Below are positions 11,808 through 23,898 of a stretch of 64,000 nt of DNA, piece by piece. The first letter of the stretch is position 1. Every line of letters starts with the position of its first letter. The notes under the pieces are model-generated. The model saw nothing but the letters and a program-made list of their open reading frames with translations. It was not told the origin of the DNA and ran no database searches. Source of the stretch: Lepas anatifera (taxonomy: Eukaryota; Arthropoda; Thecostraca; Lepadidae); NCBI GenBank assembly GCA_034440635.1, contig JAOTON010001915.1, forward strand, positions 496,001 through 560,000, read 5' to 3'. The position numbers and the translations under genes are program-made.

Positions 11808-14400
11808 TTATATGGTCAATCGCTTTTGCGTTTTCTGTTGTTAGGTAAAAAAACCTACCTGTTTGTTTTTGCTGTGTGGCGCTTTAATGCCTCGAATGCA
11901 GACATGCCCACTTTGTCACAGCATGATGGTAAAGCGTAATGCCAACACTGTTCCTACTTGTTCATGTAACGAGGTATAATATACGATGGGTGTTATATGA
12001 CGTCGTTTTACTCCACGATCGGGGTAAAACGACATTTTACATGGTCGGAAGAAAAACAAATTTCGCACAATTCGCATAGTGTCAGAGTCAGTCCAAAACT
12101 TTCTCAAAGCTTAGACAAACGATGACAGAATTTAACAAAGAAAAAATAAGATGATTTCGTCCACGCAAGATTGCTACAGACAAGTTCTCCCTTAGCCCTA
12201 TTACACCACCCCTGTAATAGGTCAGAATCGGTAGAAGGACTCCATCGGACCCCCTTATATCTCCGACAGTTCTCGAACGATTTCAATGAAACAAAAAACA
12301 TTCTGTTTTTATGTGATCTCTCTGTTTAGCTAAAATTTTCAAAAAAAATCAGGAAGGGAGGCCAGGAGGCAAAATAATAGGATATTTTGGAACTTTTCAA
12401 CTGGTTACTGCGCCTCTATTTATTATTGGATTTGTATGAGACTTCGTGTATAGTTTTATAATTCTATGCTGATACACATATATTTTGGTTTTGTCAAAAT
12501 TCTAAATTCAAGGGCGGATTCAGGAGGGGTAAATATCGGAAGTTTTCAGATAGATGCTTTTGACGCTGTTTTCTTATCTGAGGCGACTTGACGTTTGTGA
12601 CTTGTACTGAAAGATGTTAGGAACCTTTTTTGCCGTTTTATTCCCACGGACGGATTTAGGAGATTTTAAAAGGGGGAAAACAAAGTTGTTGCTTAGTACC
12701 GTTTTTATTGAGGGGCTTGGTTCTCCAAATTTTACCTGAAAAATGTTGATTCTGATACAGACTGACATTTGCTTGCGTATTTTGATGCTTATTCATAGAC
12801 GGTTACAGGAGAAGAAAAACGAAGAAACCTCATGAAATCATAAACACTAATTGTTATGCATCTCCTCATAAATCGCTGCTCCCACGCCCCTAGATCCTCT
12901 CTCCCGAAATGTATTCCTGGATCCGCCACTGAATGTCAACACTTCCGGCGTGCGTACGTTGGGAGGGGAAGATAACAGCTTCCAAGGGTCGGTGGGCCGG
13001 CGTGAGGTAAGACAATGCAGGGTTCAATGGCGCCGCTGCCAATACTGACTCAGTGCGATAGCAGCACCGCGGTAACCCTTTGTACTTCAATATGTTCAAT
13101 AGGAAAATATAAACTACACCAAACGTCGGGAGTTACAGACAGTAGAATGTATCCACGCGGTGGTTAGCTTGGCTCAACATCCTCATGTACTCATAATCAA
13201 CTGTTTCAATACTATATTATACTCAGTAGGGATTTAGTTCTGGTTACCCGACTCAAATTGTGGTCTGACATCGCCATTGGCATGAAAACCATCAGAAAAT
13301 ATCAGATATTGATACAAATCAGAGGCCAAACAATCTCCAAAGTTAGACTGAAATCACACTATCGACGTATGTATGTATGTCCAGTCTGTTGCGAAAGTAT
13401 CGTTCCGTTCCAGGGGTGTCCGACCAGGCGGAAACATGAAGTTTGGGAACCACATGTCTGAGGGCGTGGCCTGTTCGGCTGGTCGACCTCCCCAGCGGTT
13501 AGCGGGTCGGACCGATGAGGCTGGGGTCAGCCGGGGAGGGTGGGGTGACCCAATGCTTTCACTTTCAGTCGTGGAAACTCCTGTATTTGAGCCTCCCCGA
13601 CAGAGAGGCGAAGCACCATAATGGTAATTTCTCGGTTCCGCTGCGGTGGGCCACCAAGTATCCCTCCCCACTATTGAGAGCTGAACCCCAAATACCATTG
13701 GAGGCAGGACCGTGTGTTTTAGGGTAGTATTACTGCCAGGAGGTGGAGGGGGAGCAGAGGTCACATTATTGCCAGAAAGTTGGCAGGAGTGGGGATAACA
13801 TGGTTGTCGGGGTTGCAGAATGGGCAAATACAGGATTTTTATGGGACGACGCATGATTGAAAGCGGGTCACCATCTGAGCCAGAAGGGGGAGGGGTGATA
13901 AACCAAAACCCATCGTGGTGTGCTCATTTGCATACTGACGGAAAGAGTAAACGGGTGGCAAACGAAAGTTTATCATGGCGCCACTGACATTTTAGGAGAA
14001 GCCGCGACCATTAAGGGGCGTCGAGGCTCAATCTAGGGAAGGGAGCAAGTACCCTCACTTGCCTTCCCTGAATTCACCCATGAGGTGCAAGGGATGCAGA
14101 ACTCAAACCAATTAATGACTGATGAGCCAGCCCCTCAATATGATCGGTCTCTTGACACTTTGCAGCACCATCTTACCTATGATAGGGACGTCACAGTGGT
14201 TACAGCGGATTGTTGTATCTTAACTGTTCCGAAACATCGATTTCAATAATATTTTGGGATGCCAGCGCTTCTCTTGAAATTACTTTCTGGCCCACTCCAG
14301 CGTTCAACGCCAGATTCCGTCACTGCGAGTGTCCTCGATCAGTCGGAGGTACTGGCGACAGAGTCACGTGACCTCCAAACGGGTCGCCTGTCCGGACTAG
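11808..14400. other. No gene recognised
   Basis: AT-rich DNA with no supported gene. A small inverted repeat GTCGTTTTAC/GTAAAACGAC lies at about 12002-12035. Fragments ending in GGATCCGCCACTG (about 12910-12922) resemble hAT-type ends common in this window, but I could not pair them. 13370-13410 resembles 26830-26870 inverted. Confidence 0.5.
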
Positions 14401-14419
14401 TGGGGTGGCGGCAGCGTGT

Positions 14420-14492
14420 GGAGCCGTGGTGTAGTGGGTAGGGTGTTACGCTCTCTTACAGAGCATGCTGGTTCGAACCCGGGTTGGCTGTG
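14420..14492 (+). repeat. tRNA-like SINE head
   Basis: A box TGGTGTAGTGGGTA (from 14427) and B box GGTTCGAACCC (14470-14480) at tRNA-like spacing. The acceptor and T stems pair poorly, so it is a SINE head or tRNA pseudogene rather than a working tRNA. Confidence 0.5.
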
Positions 14493-14589
14493 CATAGCTT
14501 GGCAGTTTTTTTCCAAAACTGAATACTGATGCCAACCTATCAAATGATGCTTTTAGGAGCAAACATGTTTAGCTTTCCACACATTGTCA

Positions 14590-15330
14590 TGTCGGAGACG
14601 ACCCTCGCCGTTACGTGACCTGGGGGGGTGGAGCTGGGCTGACATCGGAATGCGGGCAATGTAACCTTGTGACCCAGCGAAGGGGTAGCAGATGTCACGC
14701 AGCACATCGTTCAGGGGCGATAGTTGAGACCCTATTGCATTGTGATAGCGCCTTTGCATACGTTTAGGGATGCGCGACTTTAAAAAGATTTGATGCCAAA
14801 GTTAGCACGTTTGTGAAACCTTTGTTCAAAATTATCCGAGCTCCATTTTGCACATTCAAGGGCCGTATTTCGGGCGAGCATTAAGTCACCCCGGCGCCAT
14901 ATGCAGCACCGCGTCCAGGCTAAGATCAGCGGAAGGCCTGGCCTTTCCGCCATCGTCATCATTAGCGTATGTGCCCTGTTATATCTAACTGGGGGACCTG
15001 TCTTTCATACTTTTATCTTGTATGTTTTCCTACCGTTGTCTCTGTATGCTGCCGCCACTGCTGCCACGGAGCTGAGTGGTCTGCGGAGACGACCCTCACT
15101 GTCACGTGACCTGAACACGGAGCTGAATGGTCTGCGGAGACGACCCTCGCTGTCGCGTGACCTGAGCGGGTGGTGCCGGCGCAAGCTGAGCCGGCATCGG
15201 ATTGCGGAGAATGTGATCTTGTGACCCGGCGGAGAGGTAGCAGGTGCTAGGAAGCGCGCCGTTTAGGGGTGATCGGAGAGCCAATTGCACAGTTACTGTA
15301 CCATTGTATAGCTGGGGACGCGCGAATGTA
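14590..15330 (+). repeat. Direct repeat, units about 540 bp apart
   Basis: About 200 bp starting GGAGACGACCCTCGC at 14595 recurs at 15130-15330, with an additional short copy of the first part at 15080-15120. Units contain CACGTGACC or CGCGTGACC and the TGTGACCCRGCG block. No gene recognised. Confidence 0.65.
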
Positions 15331-15599
15331 AGGCACGTTAATTCCTCAACACGGGGCGTGCTGTATTGTCTTTCAAACTGCTGCCCATTTGTGCTGTGGT
15401 TTGCCTGCGAGAGGAGCCGTACTGAGCATAGGCGCAGGAACCGGGGGGGGACAGGGGGCCACTGGCCCCCCACTTTTCTGTGATGGGCCCCCGCAACGGA
15501 GGTAAGAATATTAACAACTGTAATATCAAGCGAGAAACTCAAACTGGCCCGATAGCTTGCCCCGGAACCCCGTTAAACTTACCTGTGCCCCTAAACTAA

Positions 15600-16176
15600 G
15601 TTGAGGTCATATGAGTTGATTTTAAGGCCCCCTGAGCTTCTCGGGGCCCCTGAACTGGCCTCTGATACCATACGAGCTAATCTGGGCTCTTTGAGCTGAA
15701 CTGAGCGCCCCTGAGATGGTTTGGGCAGCATGAACTGTTCTAGGATGCCTAAACTGAGCTAGGAGCCGTAACCTTGAACAGGGCCCCGTGAGTTGGCCAA
15801 AACCTATATCCACCGACCTGGGGACCCCTGAGCTGAGCTGGGACCGTAAAGTTAATATTGTCCTTTGAGCTAATCTGGATCCCCTGTGATGCACAGAAGA
15901 CCCTAAACTTATCTGAGGCCCCTGCACAGGAATAGGGTCCCTGCTTTGAAATTGGGTTATAAGCTTTAATTGAAACCCTGGACTGTTCTGAAACCCCAAA
16001 TATGCCGGCAAGGGGCCCCTGGATGATCCAGGCCCTTAAGCTTATCTGGTCATCAGAGCTAATATGGGCCTCTGTGTTGAACTGAGGGCCCCTGAGATGG
16101 TCTGGGACCCCTATAAGGCTTTACAGCCACTGACCTGGCGGCCGTGAGCTTGAATGGGTCCCTTGAGATGTTCTGA
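15600..16176 (+). repeat. Minisatellite array alpha (left half)
   Basis: Units close to CCCCTGAGCTGAGCTGGG. The array is broken at 16176 by element U and resumes at 19641. Confidence 0.75.
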
Positions 16177-16259
16177 CAGTGGTGTAGCCAGGGGAGGGGG
16201 TCCCTGGGGTCCGCGGACCCCCTTGGGCCGACCTTATGCACAAAAACACAAAAATTGAT

Positions 16260-17330
16260 CTCGGGGGCCCCTGAGCTTGGTCTCGATGGGGGGGGCCTCC
16301 CGAGCTTGGTCTCAGGAGGCCCCGATAATCGGTATCGAGGGCTCCAGAGTACCGAATATTGAACTTGGGGGACCCCTGCGCTCAGTCTCAGGGGGTCCCG
16401 AGCTTGGCCTCAGGGCCCCCGAGCTTGGTCTCAGGGCCCCTCCTCCCCGAGCTCGGTCTCACGGGCCTTTCGATTTTGGTCTCAGGGTGCCCCAGAGCTT
16501 GGTCTCAGGGCCCCCCGAGCGTGGTCTCAGGGGACCCCTGAACTTGGACTCAGGGGCCCCGAGCTTGGTCTCACGGGTCTTCCGAGCTTCGTCTCAGGGG
16601 GCCCTCGATCATCGGTATCGAGGGCTCTGGAATACCGAATATTGATCTCGGGGCCCGTGAGCTTGGTCCCAGGGGCCCCGAGCTTGGTCTCAGGGGACAA
16701 CCGAGCTTGGTCTCAGGGGGGCAAGCTTGGTCTCATGGGCCTTTCGATGTTTGGTCTCACGGGCCTTTCGATCTTGGTCTCACGGGGTCTCGAGCTTGAT
16801 CTCAAGGAACCCCCGAGCTTGGTGTCAGGGGGCCCTCGAGCTTGGTCTCAGGGAGCATCCGAGCTTGGTCTCAGGGTCCCCTCGAGCTTGGTCTCAGGGG
16901 CCCCCAAGCTTGGTCTCAGGGGTTCAGGATCCCCTCGAGGTGCCCCCCGACTATTGATATCGAGGGACTCATGAGTGAAGCACGAGCATTGGCCTCATGA
17001 GACCCAGAGTTTGGTCCCAGGGGCCCCCAGACCTGGGTTCAGGACCCCTGAGCATCGGCATCGAGGGGCTCCAGAGTACCAAGCATTAGTCTCGGGGGGG
17101 GGGCTCGAAATATTGATCTTGAGGGCCCCGGAACATCGGTGTCGAGTTACTCCTGAGAAAAGCGCGAGCATGGGTCTAAGGGTGCCCCTGAGCCTGATCT
17201 AAGTGGGACCCCGAGCTTGGTCTTAGGACCCCCGGGCATCAGTATCAAGGGGCTCCGGAGTATTGGTTTAGGGGAGCAATTATTTTAGGGGCCTCCAAAT
17301 GGTGATTTCGGAGGGCCTCCGAAAGTGTGG
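16260..17330 (+). repeat. Minisatellite array beta
   Basis: Same unit as the array at 1-1015 and in the same order. This array is absent from the third composite copy after 61352, so it can be lost or gained as a block. Confidence 0.8.
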
Positions 17331-17399
17331 ATGCAGTGGCGTAGCCAAGGGGGCCCTAGGCGTCCGCATACCCCCACCCCTTGGGCCAATCTGAACCAC

Positions 17400-18640
17400 T
17401 GCAAAGGATTCTCTGATCACGTGGCCCCCAGAGTTAGTCTCAGGGGCCCCTGAAGATTCGTTCTCAGGGCGTCCCGAGTCGGCCTCCCGGCCCCCGCCCT
17501 GAGAGTCGGTCTCAAGGCCCTCCGAAAGTAGATTTCGGGGGCCCCTGAGGGTTGGTATCAGGGGCCCCAAAAGTCGGTATCAGGGGCCCCGGGAGTCTGT
17601 CTCAGAGGAGGGGGGGCCGAGCTAGTCTCAGGCACCCCCAGAGAGTGGTTCTCAGGGCCCTGCAACAGTCTATCTCAGGGGGCTCCTGAGAGTCAGTCTC
17701 AGAGAACCCCAAGAGTCGGTCAAGGGGACCCTAAGAGTCTGTCTTAGGGGACCCCGAGATTCGGTCTCGGGGTCCCCCTGAGAGTCTGTCTCAAAGAACC
17801 ACAAGAGTGAGTCTCAGAGCACCCCAAGAGTCGGTCTCAAGGGGCCCTCATAGTCTCACGGGTTTCTCTCTCAGGAGTCAATATTTAGTTTCAGGTGGCT
17901 CCGAGAGTTAATCCGGGGGTCCGAGAGTTAGTCCAATTTGATCTGCAGAGTGCTGGTTTCAGGGGGCCCCAGAGAGGTAATTTTGGGAGCCCTCGAGATT
18001 TAGCCTCAGGCTGTGCCCCCCCCTGAGTTTTGGTATAAGCGGCCCCAAGAGTCAATCTCAGGGAGCACCCAAAAGTTAGTCTCAGAGGGCTCCCGGTTGT
18101 CAGTCTCAGAGACATCCGAGAATTAATCCGAGGGTTCTGAGAGTAATTTCCAGAGGTGCTCCCGATTTTTAGTTTCATGGGCCCGGAGTTAGCCTTAGGC
18201 CCGCGAGAGCTAATCTGGAGCCTCCGAGAGTCAGTCTCAGGAACGCCAAAGACACAGTCTCAGAGGTGATTCCACCCCCCCCGGGTGCTTGTCTCAGGGG
18301 TGCCCTAGAGTAAGTCTCAGCGGGCTGTCGGAAGTCATTCCCAGCCCCCCTCTCCCACCCCAAAGACAGCCTCAGGGGACCCCAATAGCAAATCTGGATG
18401 GTCACGATAGTCAGTCTCAGCCCCTCCCCCTCCAGAGCAAATCTGGGGGGCCCAATAATTAGTCTCAAAAGTGCTGCCGATAACTAATCTCAGGAGCCCC
18501 GAGAGATTCTCAGGGGCCCCCAGTTTTGATCAACAGGCGCCGTGATACACTCTCAGAGACCCCTTGAGATATAATCGGGAGGGCGGCCGAAAATTATCTT
18601 TGTGAGTGCCGCCAAGTGTTGGTGTTAGGTGGCTCCAGAG
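17400..18640 (+). repeat. Minisatellite array gamma
   Basis: Units built on GAGAGTCGGTCTCAGGGG, homologous to 1096-2310. Confidence 0.8.
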
Positions 18641-19403
18641 CTCAAATAAAATTTTCAAAATTATATGCCTCGGAAAAAATGTACCTACCCCTATTGCGTA
18701 CTACAAAAGGACAAATTTAAACATGTCGATCAGGCACCATTATCGAAGGAAAGGCAAAAATTAATATAATTTTATCATACGAGCAAATCAAACAGGGCTA
18801 GTCAATTTTGAATCGAGTAGCTTAACACCAATAAATACATTCCTAAATATTCTGAAATAAACAACTTTCCAATATTTTCGTAGGAAACCAGACAAACTAT
18901 GGTAATGACAGAAATTAATGAGCATAATCCCAAAAAGAAAAATAGGTATGCAAGGTTGAAAATAACAATAACAGAGTGAGCCAAAGCGATGGATATCTTG
19001 GGCGCCTTTTGTCTTGGTAATTTGCTCGTTTACAAGATAGCAAGGGTAAGAAAGTAAATGGATCTCAACAGGATCTGTCGACGGAATAGAGGTTATGTAA
19101 CGTTCAGTACACACTCCCATATCCCTTGTATCTTTATTCGTTTTTTTCGTTTCTTTGGAAATTTCCTGATTAAAGAGTTCATGGATTCGACACCGGGAAA
19201 TAATTGCTAATCATTTCCCGTAGATCATTTCTTCGTACTCAAAACGACTGACCTCCAATAACTTCATGTCTGATTACCCGAGTGAATTAAGGTAGACTCA
19301 GTGACTCAGGTTTAACATCATGCGTGCATCAACATTGAACTTCCCGAAATATGGCTCAAAGCTGTTATTATAGCCACGCTACCATATAAGTTATGGGCCA
19401 TCC

Positions 19404-19407
19404 TTAA
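19404..19407. other. Empty TTAA target matching T1 insertion A
   Basis: GGCCATCCTTAATATTTGG here corresponds to the two flanks of T1 copy A (3054 and 3901) joined with a single TTAA. Confidence 0.9.
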
Positions 19408-21515
19408 TATTTGGTGACCTTAGTTTACCAACACTTGGTCGGATTGAAAAACCAAGCTATAAACAAAATAAGAATGAATGCTTAAAAAGCCATAACAAAA
19501 TTTCCTTCGTGTAAATGTTATAATGTTAAAATACTATACAAAAGATATAGGACATGGGCCCGGTTGCTAAGGGAACCCCGGCCTGGGGCCCCCCGACAGT
19601 AGTCGGACCCCTCCTTGGCCGAATCCTGGCTACGCCACTGTGTTCTGTGACTCTACATCAGCCACTCTGGGACCCCCTAAGCCTAGCTGGGGCCCTGAGC
19701 TAATCTGGGTACAGCTGTGCTTAACTGGGGCCTTTGATCTGGTATGGGGGCCCTGAACTCTTCTAGGGTCCCTGGGCTAAGTTGGGGCCGTGAGCTTGAA
19801 TGGAGCCCCTGAGCTGGTGTGAGAGGAGACGCTATATTAGCCGATCTGGGCCCCTGAGCTGAGCTGGCCTGTAGGGAACAAGAGCCCTGAGCTGGTCTGG
19901 GGCCTCTGAACTGTTCTAGCATCATTGAGCTAAGCTGGGATCCGTGAGCTTGAAGTCCCTTGAGCTGTTTTGAGACCCTACATAAGTCGACCTGGGGACC
20001 TCCGAGCTGAACCGGGCCCCTAAGCTAATCTGGCACCCTGTGCGAATCTGGAGCTCCCCTGTGATGAGCTTCTATCGGTGCTGTGCTTATGTAGGGTCCC
20101 TTGATAAGCTGGTCCCAAAGCTAATGCACTGGTCTGGGCCCTTGAGCTGACTGATCTGGTTTCTTGAGCCATGGTCTGGACTTTGGGGCCCTCCGAGATA
20201 ATTTGGCGGCCCCTGGGCGGCATAGGCATAGGAACCGGGGTGAGGGGGGATACTGCCCCCCTTTGAGGTGGGCTCCCGCAACGAATATACAAATATCAGC
20301 AACTGTAATATAGAACAAGAAACCCAAACGGCCACGATAACTTGTCTGGGAACGTTCAAGTTCGGTAGTACGCTGCCTGCAAGCCCCTGGAGGAGGAGCG
20401 CTTCGTAACAAAGCCAAGGAACCTACTACCCGAGTGTTTCCAAATGAGTCCCGGGAACTGGGCCCAATCAAACTCCATTCCATATTAATCCCAACACAAA
20501 ATATGAATCGGACACGGACCCTGCACTAAATGCCGAGCAACAGTCGTCCCTGAGCCATCGAAAGGCGCGACGTCTTTCGATGCCAGGGTTATATGGCGTC
20601 GCCAACTCTTTCCCTGTTGGAGGGGTTTCTTTGGAGTCAAATTGCTCCTTGCACAAAGAATCTGCCGTGCCTTAAACCCGAGTTGGTCGCGTGGAAAGCA
20701 GGGTTGCGAACCACTATAACACCATGCCCACACCTCCTCGGCATTACAAAGCTGGCCATCAAGTACCAACATTGCACTTGCAGTCATGCTGGAACTCTGC
20801 ATTTTAGCCATCGAAATATAGCTAGGCGTATTTATTGTGATCAGCCTTTACCTAAATCAATCTCTAATGATGGAAAGAATAGATCAGTAATAACCTACAT
20901 AAATGTTCCCATTTTCGTCATTAAATAAGCAAATACAAGTTGATTAGGCATGGCGAAGTGAGACTATTTGGTATCAAAGCATTGTCTGTAGTTTTCTAAG
21001 CAGTTCTTAATTTTGTAAATGTAATGAAAAGGGCCTAAACATCTGTAAATATAAAAAAACGCGCTCGTGGTAAAAAATGATTGAAATCCTCACAAAAAGC
21101 TTCGAAATGTATTTTGTATTTGCAAAGGGTCTAGGTAAAAAACAAAAATTGTTTTTTGGCGTTTTACTATTATTTATTACATCATAATAGGTACAACTCG
21201 AAATCATAGGGGAAAAAATTAATTTCTCAATTTTCCATACATTGTCATCCTTGTGTGCATGCATGCCTTATTACGCTAAACGAGCTATCTAAAAATTTTA
21301 AAATTATAGGCCCCCGTGGACTGGGGCCCCCTTGAGGTGGGCCCCTCTAAGGTTGGCCCCCCACTTTTCAAACCGTTCCTACACCCCTGGTACTGAGCGT
21401 GCCCTTGACTAACTCGGGCAGGTGCATGCTACTGGGTATGTTGCGTCCATACAGAAGAGGTCGGGATTAATAGAGACGGATAGAGATCGATAAGCGTGGT
21501 GATCAGTGGTGATAG

Positions 21516-22160
21516 ATGAAAAGGCAATTAAAAATTAACAGCGGGAGAAACCGATGGGTGACATCGGAGGTTTTAAGAAGCATTCACAAATGTAATCGCA
21601 ATTCAAATTGGCTAAGAAGAGTGACAGGGGGAAGGCTGGGAAAGATGGATGGTGCAAAAAAATTAGCGACGCATGTCCAATTCAAGCAAAATCCATCTCA
21701 ATATCACAATAGATAGGTAATATTAGAATATTATATTATGTCATATTATATTAAATCATATTATATAATATCATATTATATTAAATATAGAATAAATATT
21801 GCGCTTCGTTATTCAGGCGACACATCGATGATCAATCCCAGCCTCACGTGGACACAAACAGAGAAATCAGCCCTCCTTTAAACAACATCGTTATCACCCA
21901 GCGAGAAGTGTTGAACCAACTAAACTCACTCAATTTCAATAAATCCCTTAGGTCCCGACGGAATTCCCCTCGTATTTTGAAGCTAACGGCGATACTGATC
22001 TACAAACCACGTACCACTCTTTCCAACAAATCCCTTAATGAGGAGAAATGTCCATAATTGTGGAAACAAGCCACCATCCAGCCCATTAAAAAATCGTTTT
22101 CCCTCTGGCTTAAAAAATTACAGACCCATTCCGCTTGGTACCATTAGTCTGCATTACCAT
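21516..22160 (+). pseudogene. Non-LTR retrotransposon reverse transcriptase relic
   Basis: Two open pieces (21516-21716 and 21848-22057) separated by AT-rich DNA. The second reads ITQREVLNQLNSLNFNKS, then after a frame disturbance PRILKLTAILIYKP and LSNKSLNEEKCP. This follows the early reverse transcriptase block of Jockey/CR1-type elements (VLxxLxxLNxxKSxGPDxIPxxILK...L...FNxSLxxGxxP). Weak similarity continues to about 22160 (KQATIQPIKK). The catalytic YxDD region is absent; this is a short decayed fragment. Confidence 0.65.
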
Positions 22161-22414
22161 ATCATATGTGAACCTACAGGGACCGAACGGCGTTAGTTGC
22201 GGCTGCGGAGCGAAGTCCTTTACTTTATTTTCGTTCAGAATTACACGTTAGAACGTGTTCTTCTGAATGGTCTTTGAAACCACTGGGAAGTCAATCATGA
22301 TGTCATTAGCTGCATACAGTTAGTTGTGATGACAACCGTGTTTTTTTAGTACACGTAACTAACACTGAAACACAAGGAGTACCTTTTGACATAAATATGT
22401 CATATTGTTATTAA

Positions 22415-23374
22415 CCCTCGCCCCGGTAGGTGGGGTGTTTGAACAACCCCTTCTAACTTGGCCCCTATGCGGGATAGCGAAAAAACGCGAATGCTGCTGG
22501 ATAGCTCATACAAATTCATGAAGAAACTATCTTAGTCACTTTTTGGCTGAGTTCAATATTGAGGTCATGTCATGACAGGTCAAAGAAAGTGGCATTTTGG
22601 GTAAAGTTTTTGTGCTCTAGCGTCTGAGAGCTGAGTTAGAACCATTTTTTGGGCACCATTCGCTTTCTCTCGTCACGGCGAATCTAATGATGTAGATTAT
22701 GACCATACTAGGTCAAAACACAAAAATGACCTGACCCTAGGTCAGGTCAAGGTCACTTTTTAACCTAGCATAGTCGATATGCATATCAATCGACTTGCAA
22801 TAGCAACCTGAACGCAATGACATCAAAATAAAAGCTGTTTCATCATTTCATGCAAAGTTATTGACGTAAGTCTGAAAACTGCTTAAATACCCCCAGATGA
22901 CCTCTCAGAGGTCACGGGTCAAAAATTGCAAAATGAACCTGGAAAGGGGCACAGGATACTACGATTTTGAGAATATGAAGGTATTCTCAGTTTTATCTAC
23001 ACAAATACAACCCAATATCTTTTATTCCATGCATTTCCAATCGAGAGACCATGGTCTGTACTTGACCTTAGGTCATCGATATTAAAACCCCGGAATATAT
23101 TTTTTAGCGCTCGGTGGGCCCATTATGTGGTATAAGTTTCAATTCGATGGATTCACCATTTCTTACTTATGCCACCTTAAACATTTTTGAGATGAGGTCA
23201 CTTGACCTGCACTAGTGACCTTACCTGAGATGACTTAACCTTAAAATTTTGCGGGAAGTTGCGGACTTGATCAAGGATAAGCTGTACCAAGTACGGCGGC
23301 GCTTGGCGCTGCCGTTTTTCTTGCCGCCGGAAATAAACCGACGGGGTTTTCAAACGCCCCCCACCGGGCGAGGG
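22415..23374 (-). mobile_element. TTAA element family T3
   Basis: 960 bp between TTAA 22411-22414 and TTAA 23375-23378. Ends CCCTCGCCCCGGTAGGTGGG and the inverse of CCCTCGCCCGGTGGGGGGCG. The termini resemble T2, but the interior (for example 23110-23270) resembles T1 in reverse orientation. Confidence 0.8.
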
Positions 23375-23819
23375 TTAAGATCTGACCAACGGATCGGAAG
23401 AACGACTCCATCCCGTGGCGCAAATGAAGTTCACATATTAAATGTGAAACTTGAACCTTCTGTCCCTAGTCGTTCGAGAGCTCATGCACAATAATGGCCT
23501 TCGAATTAACCAGCACGAACTTGTGAATCTTCAATGTTCCTTCTCTCGTGATTGCCTTATCGAAGCATTTTCTGAGCTCAGTAGCTAATTTGAGTAGTTT
23601 TTGTTTCTGCACATACATTTCAACGATGGCAATAACTTTACTCTTGTTATAGTTTATTAGCCATTACGATACAAGATTTAAGTTTCCGTTGTATTCTTAT
23701 GGAAACATACCTTGGCCTCCGAGACCACAAAAATGACCTGAACGAAAAGTTGTATAGGCATTTTTGGTAGAGATCGAGGGAAGCAATGGAACACTGCTTT
23801 CCTTTTCCCTTCCAAGCAT

Positions 23820-23894
23820 GGTTGCTAAGATCGTAGGGGGGATGAGTACCCCCCATGCTAGTAAAGGTCGCCTGGGACCTCATACCAGCGCGTG
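23820..23894 (+). mobile_element. Divergent T1-like right end
   Basis: AAGATCGTAGGGGGGATGAG, a run of Cs, then AGGTCGCCTGGGACC and CCAGCGCGTG followed by ATAA parallels the T1 right end. The rest of the element was not found, so this is a fragment abutting T4. Confidence 0.45.
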
Positions 23895-23898
23895 ATAA

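Larger units (their letters stand above)
16177..19640 (+). mobile_element. Nested hAT-like element U
   Basis: 3464 bp starting CAGTGGTGTAGCCAGGGG and ending in the inverse, CCTGGCTACGCCACTG. It is flanked by TGTTCTGA (16169-16176) and TGTTCTGT (19641-19648), an 8-bp TSD with one difference. The flanking alpha array is continuous across the site once U is removed. Contents in order: beta array, a second CAGTGGCGTAGCCA junction at 17334, gamma array, AT-rich core. No transposase. Confidence 0.75.
15427..21389 (+). mobile_element. Composite hAT-like element V+U, copy 2 (complete)
   Basis: 5963 bp flanked by a perfect 8-bp TSD, GTACTGAG (15419-15426 and 21390-21397). Left end CATAGGCGCAGGAACCGG; the right end reads inversely CAGGGGTGTAGGAACGG. 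8-bp TSDs and CA-starting TIRs are the mark of the hAT superfamily. It contains the nested element U (16177-19640). Apart from minisatellite the content is non-coding, so mobilisation in trans is inferred. Confidence 0.85.

Noticed and set aside
12490..12922. hAT-type element between CAAGGGCGGATTCAGG and CCTGGATCCGCCACTG
   Set aside because: The ends look complementary, but the flanking eight bases do not match.
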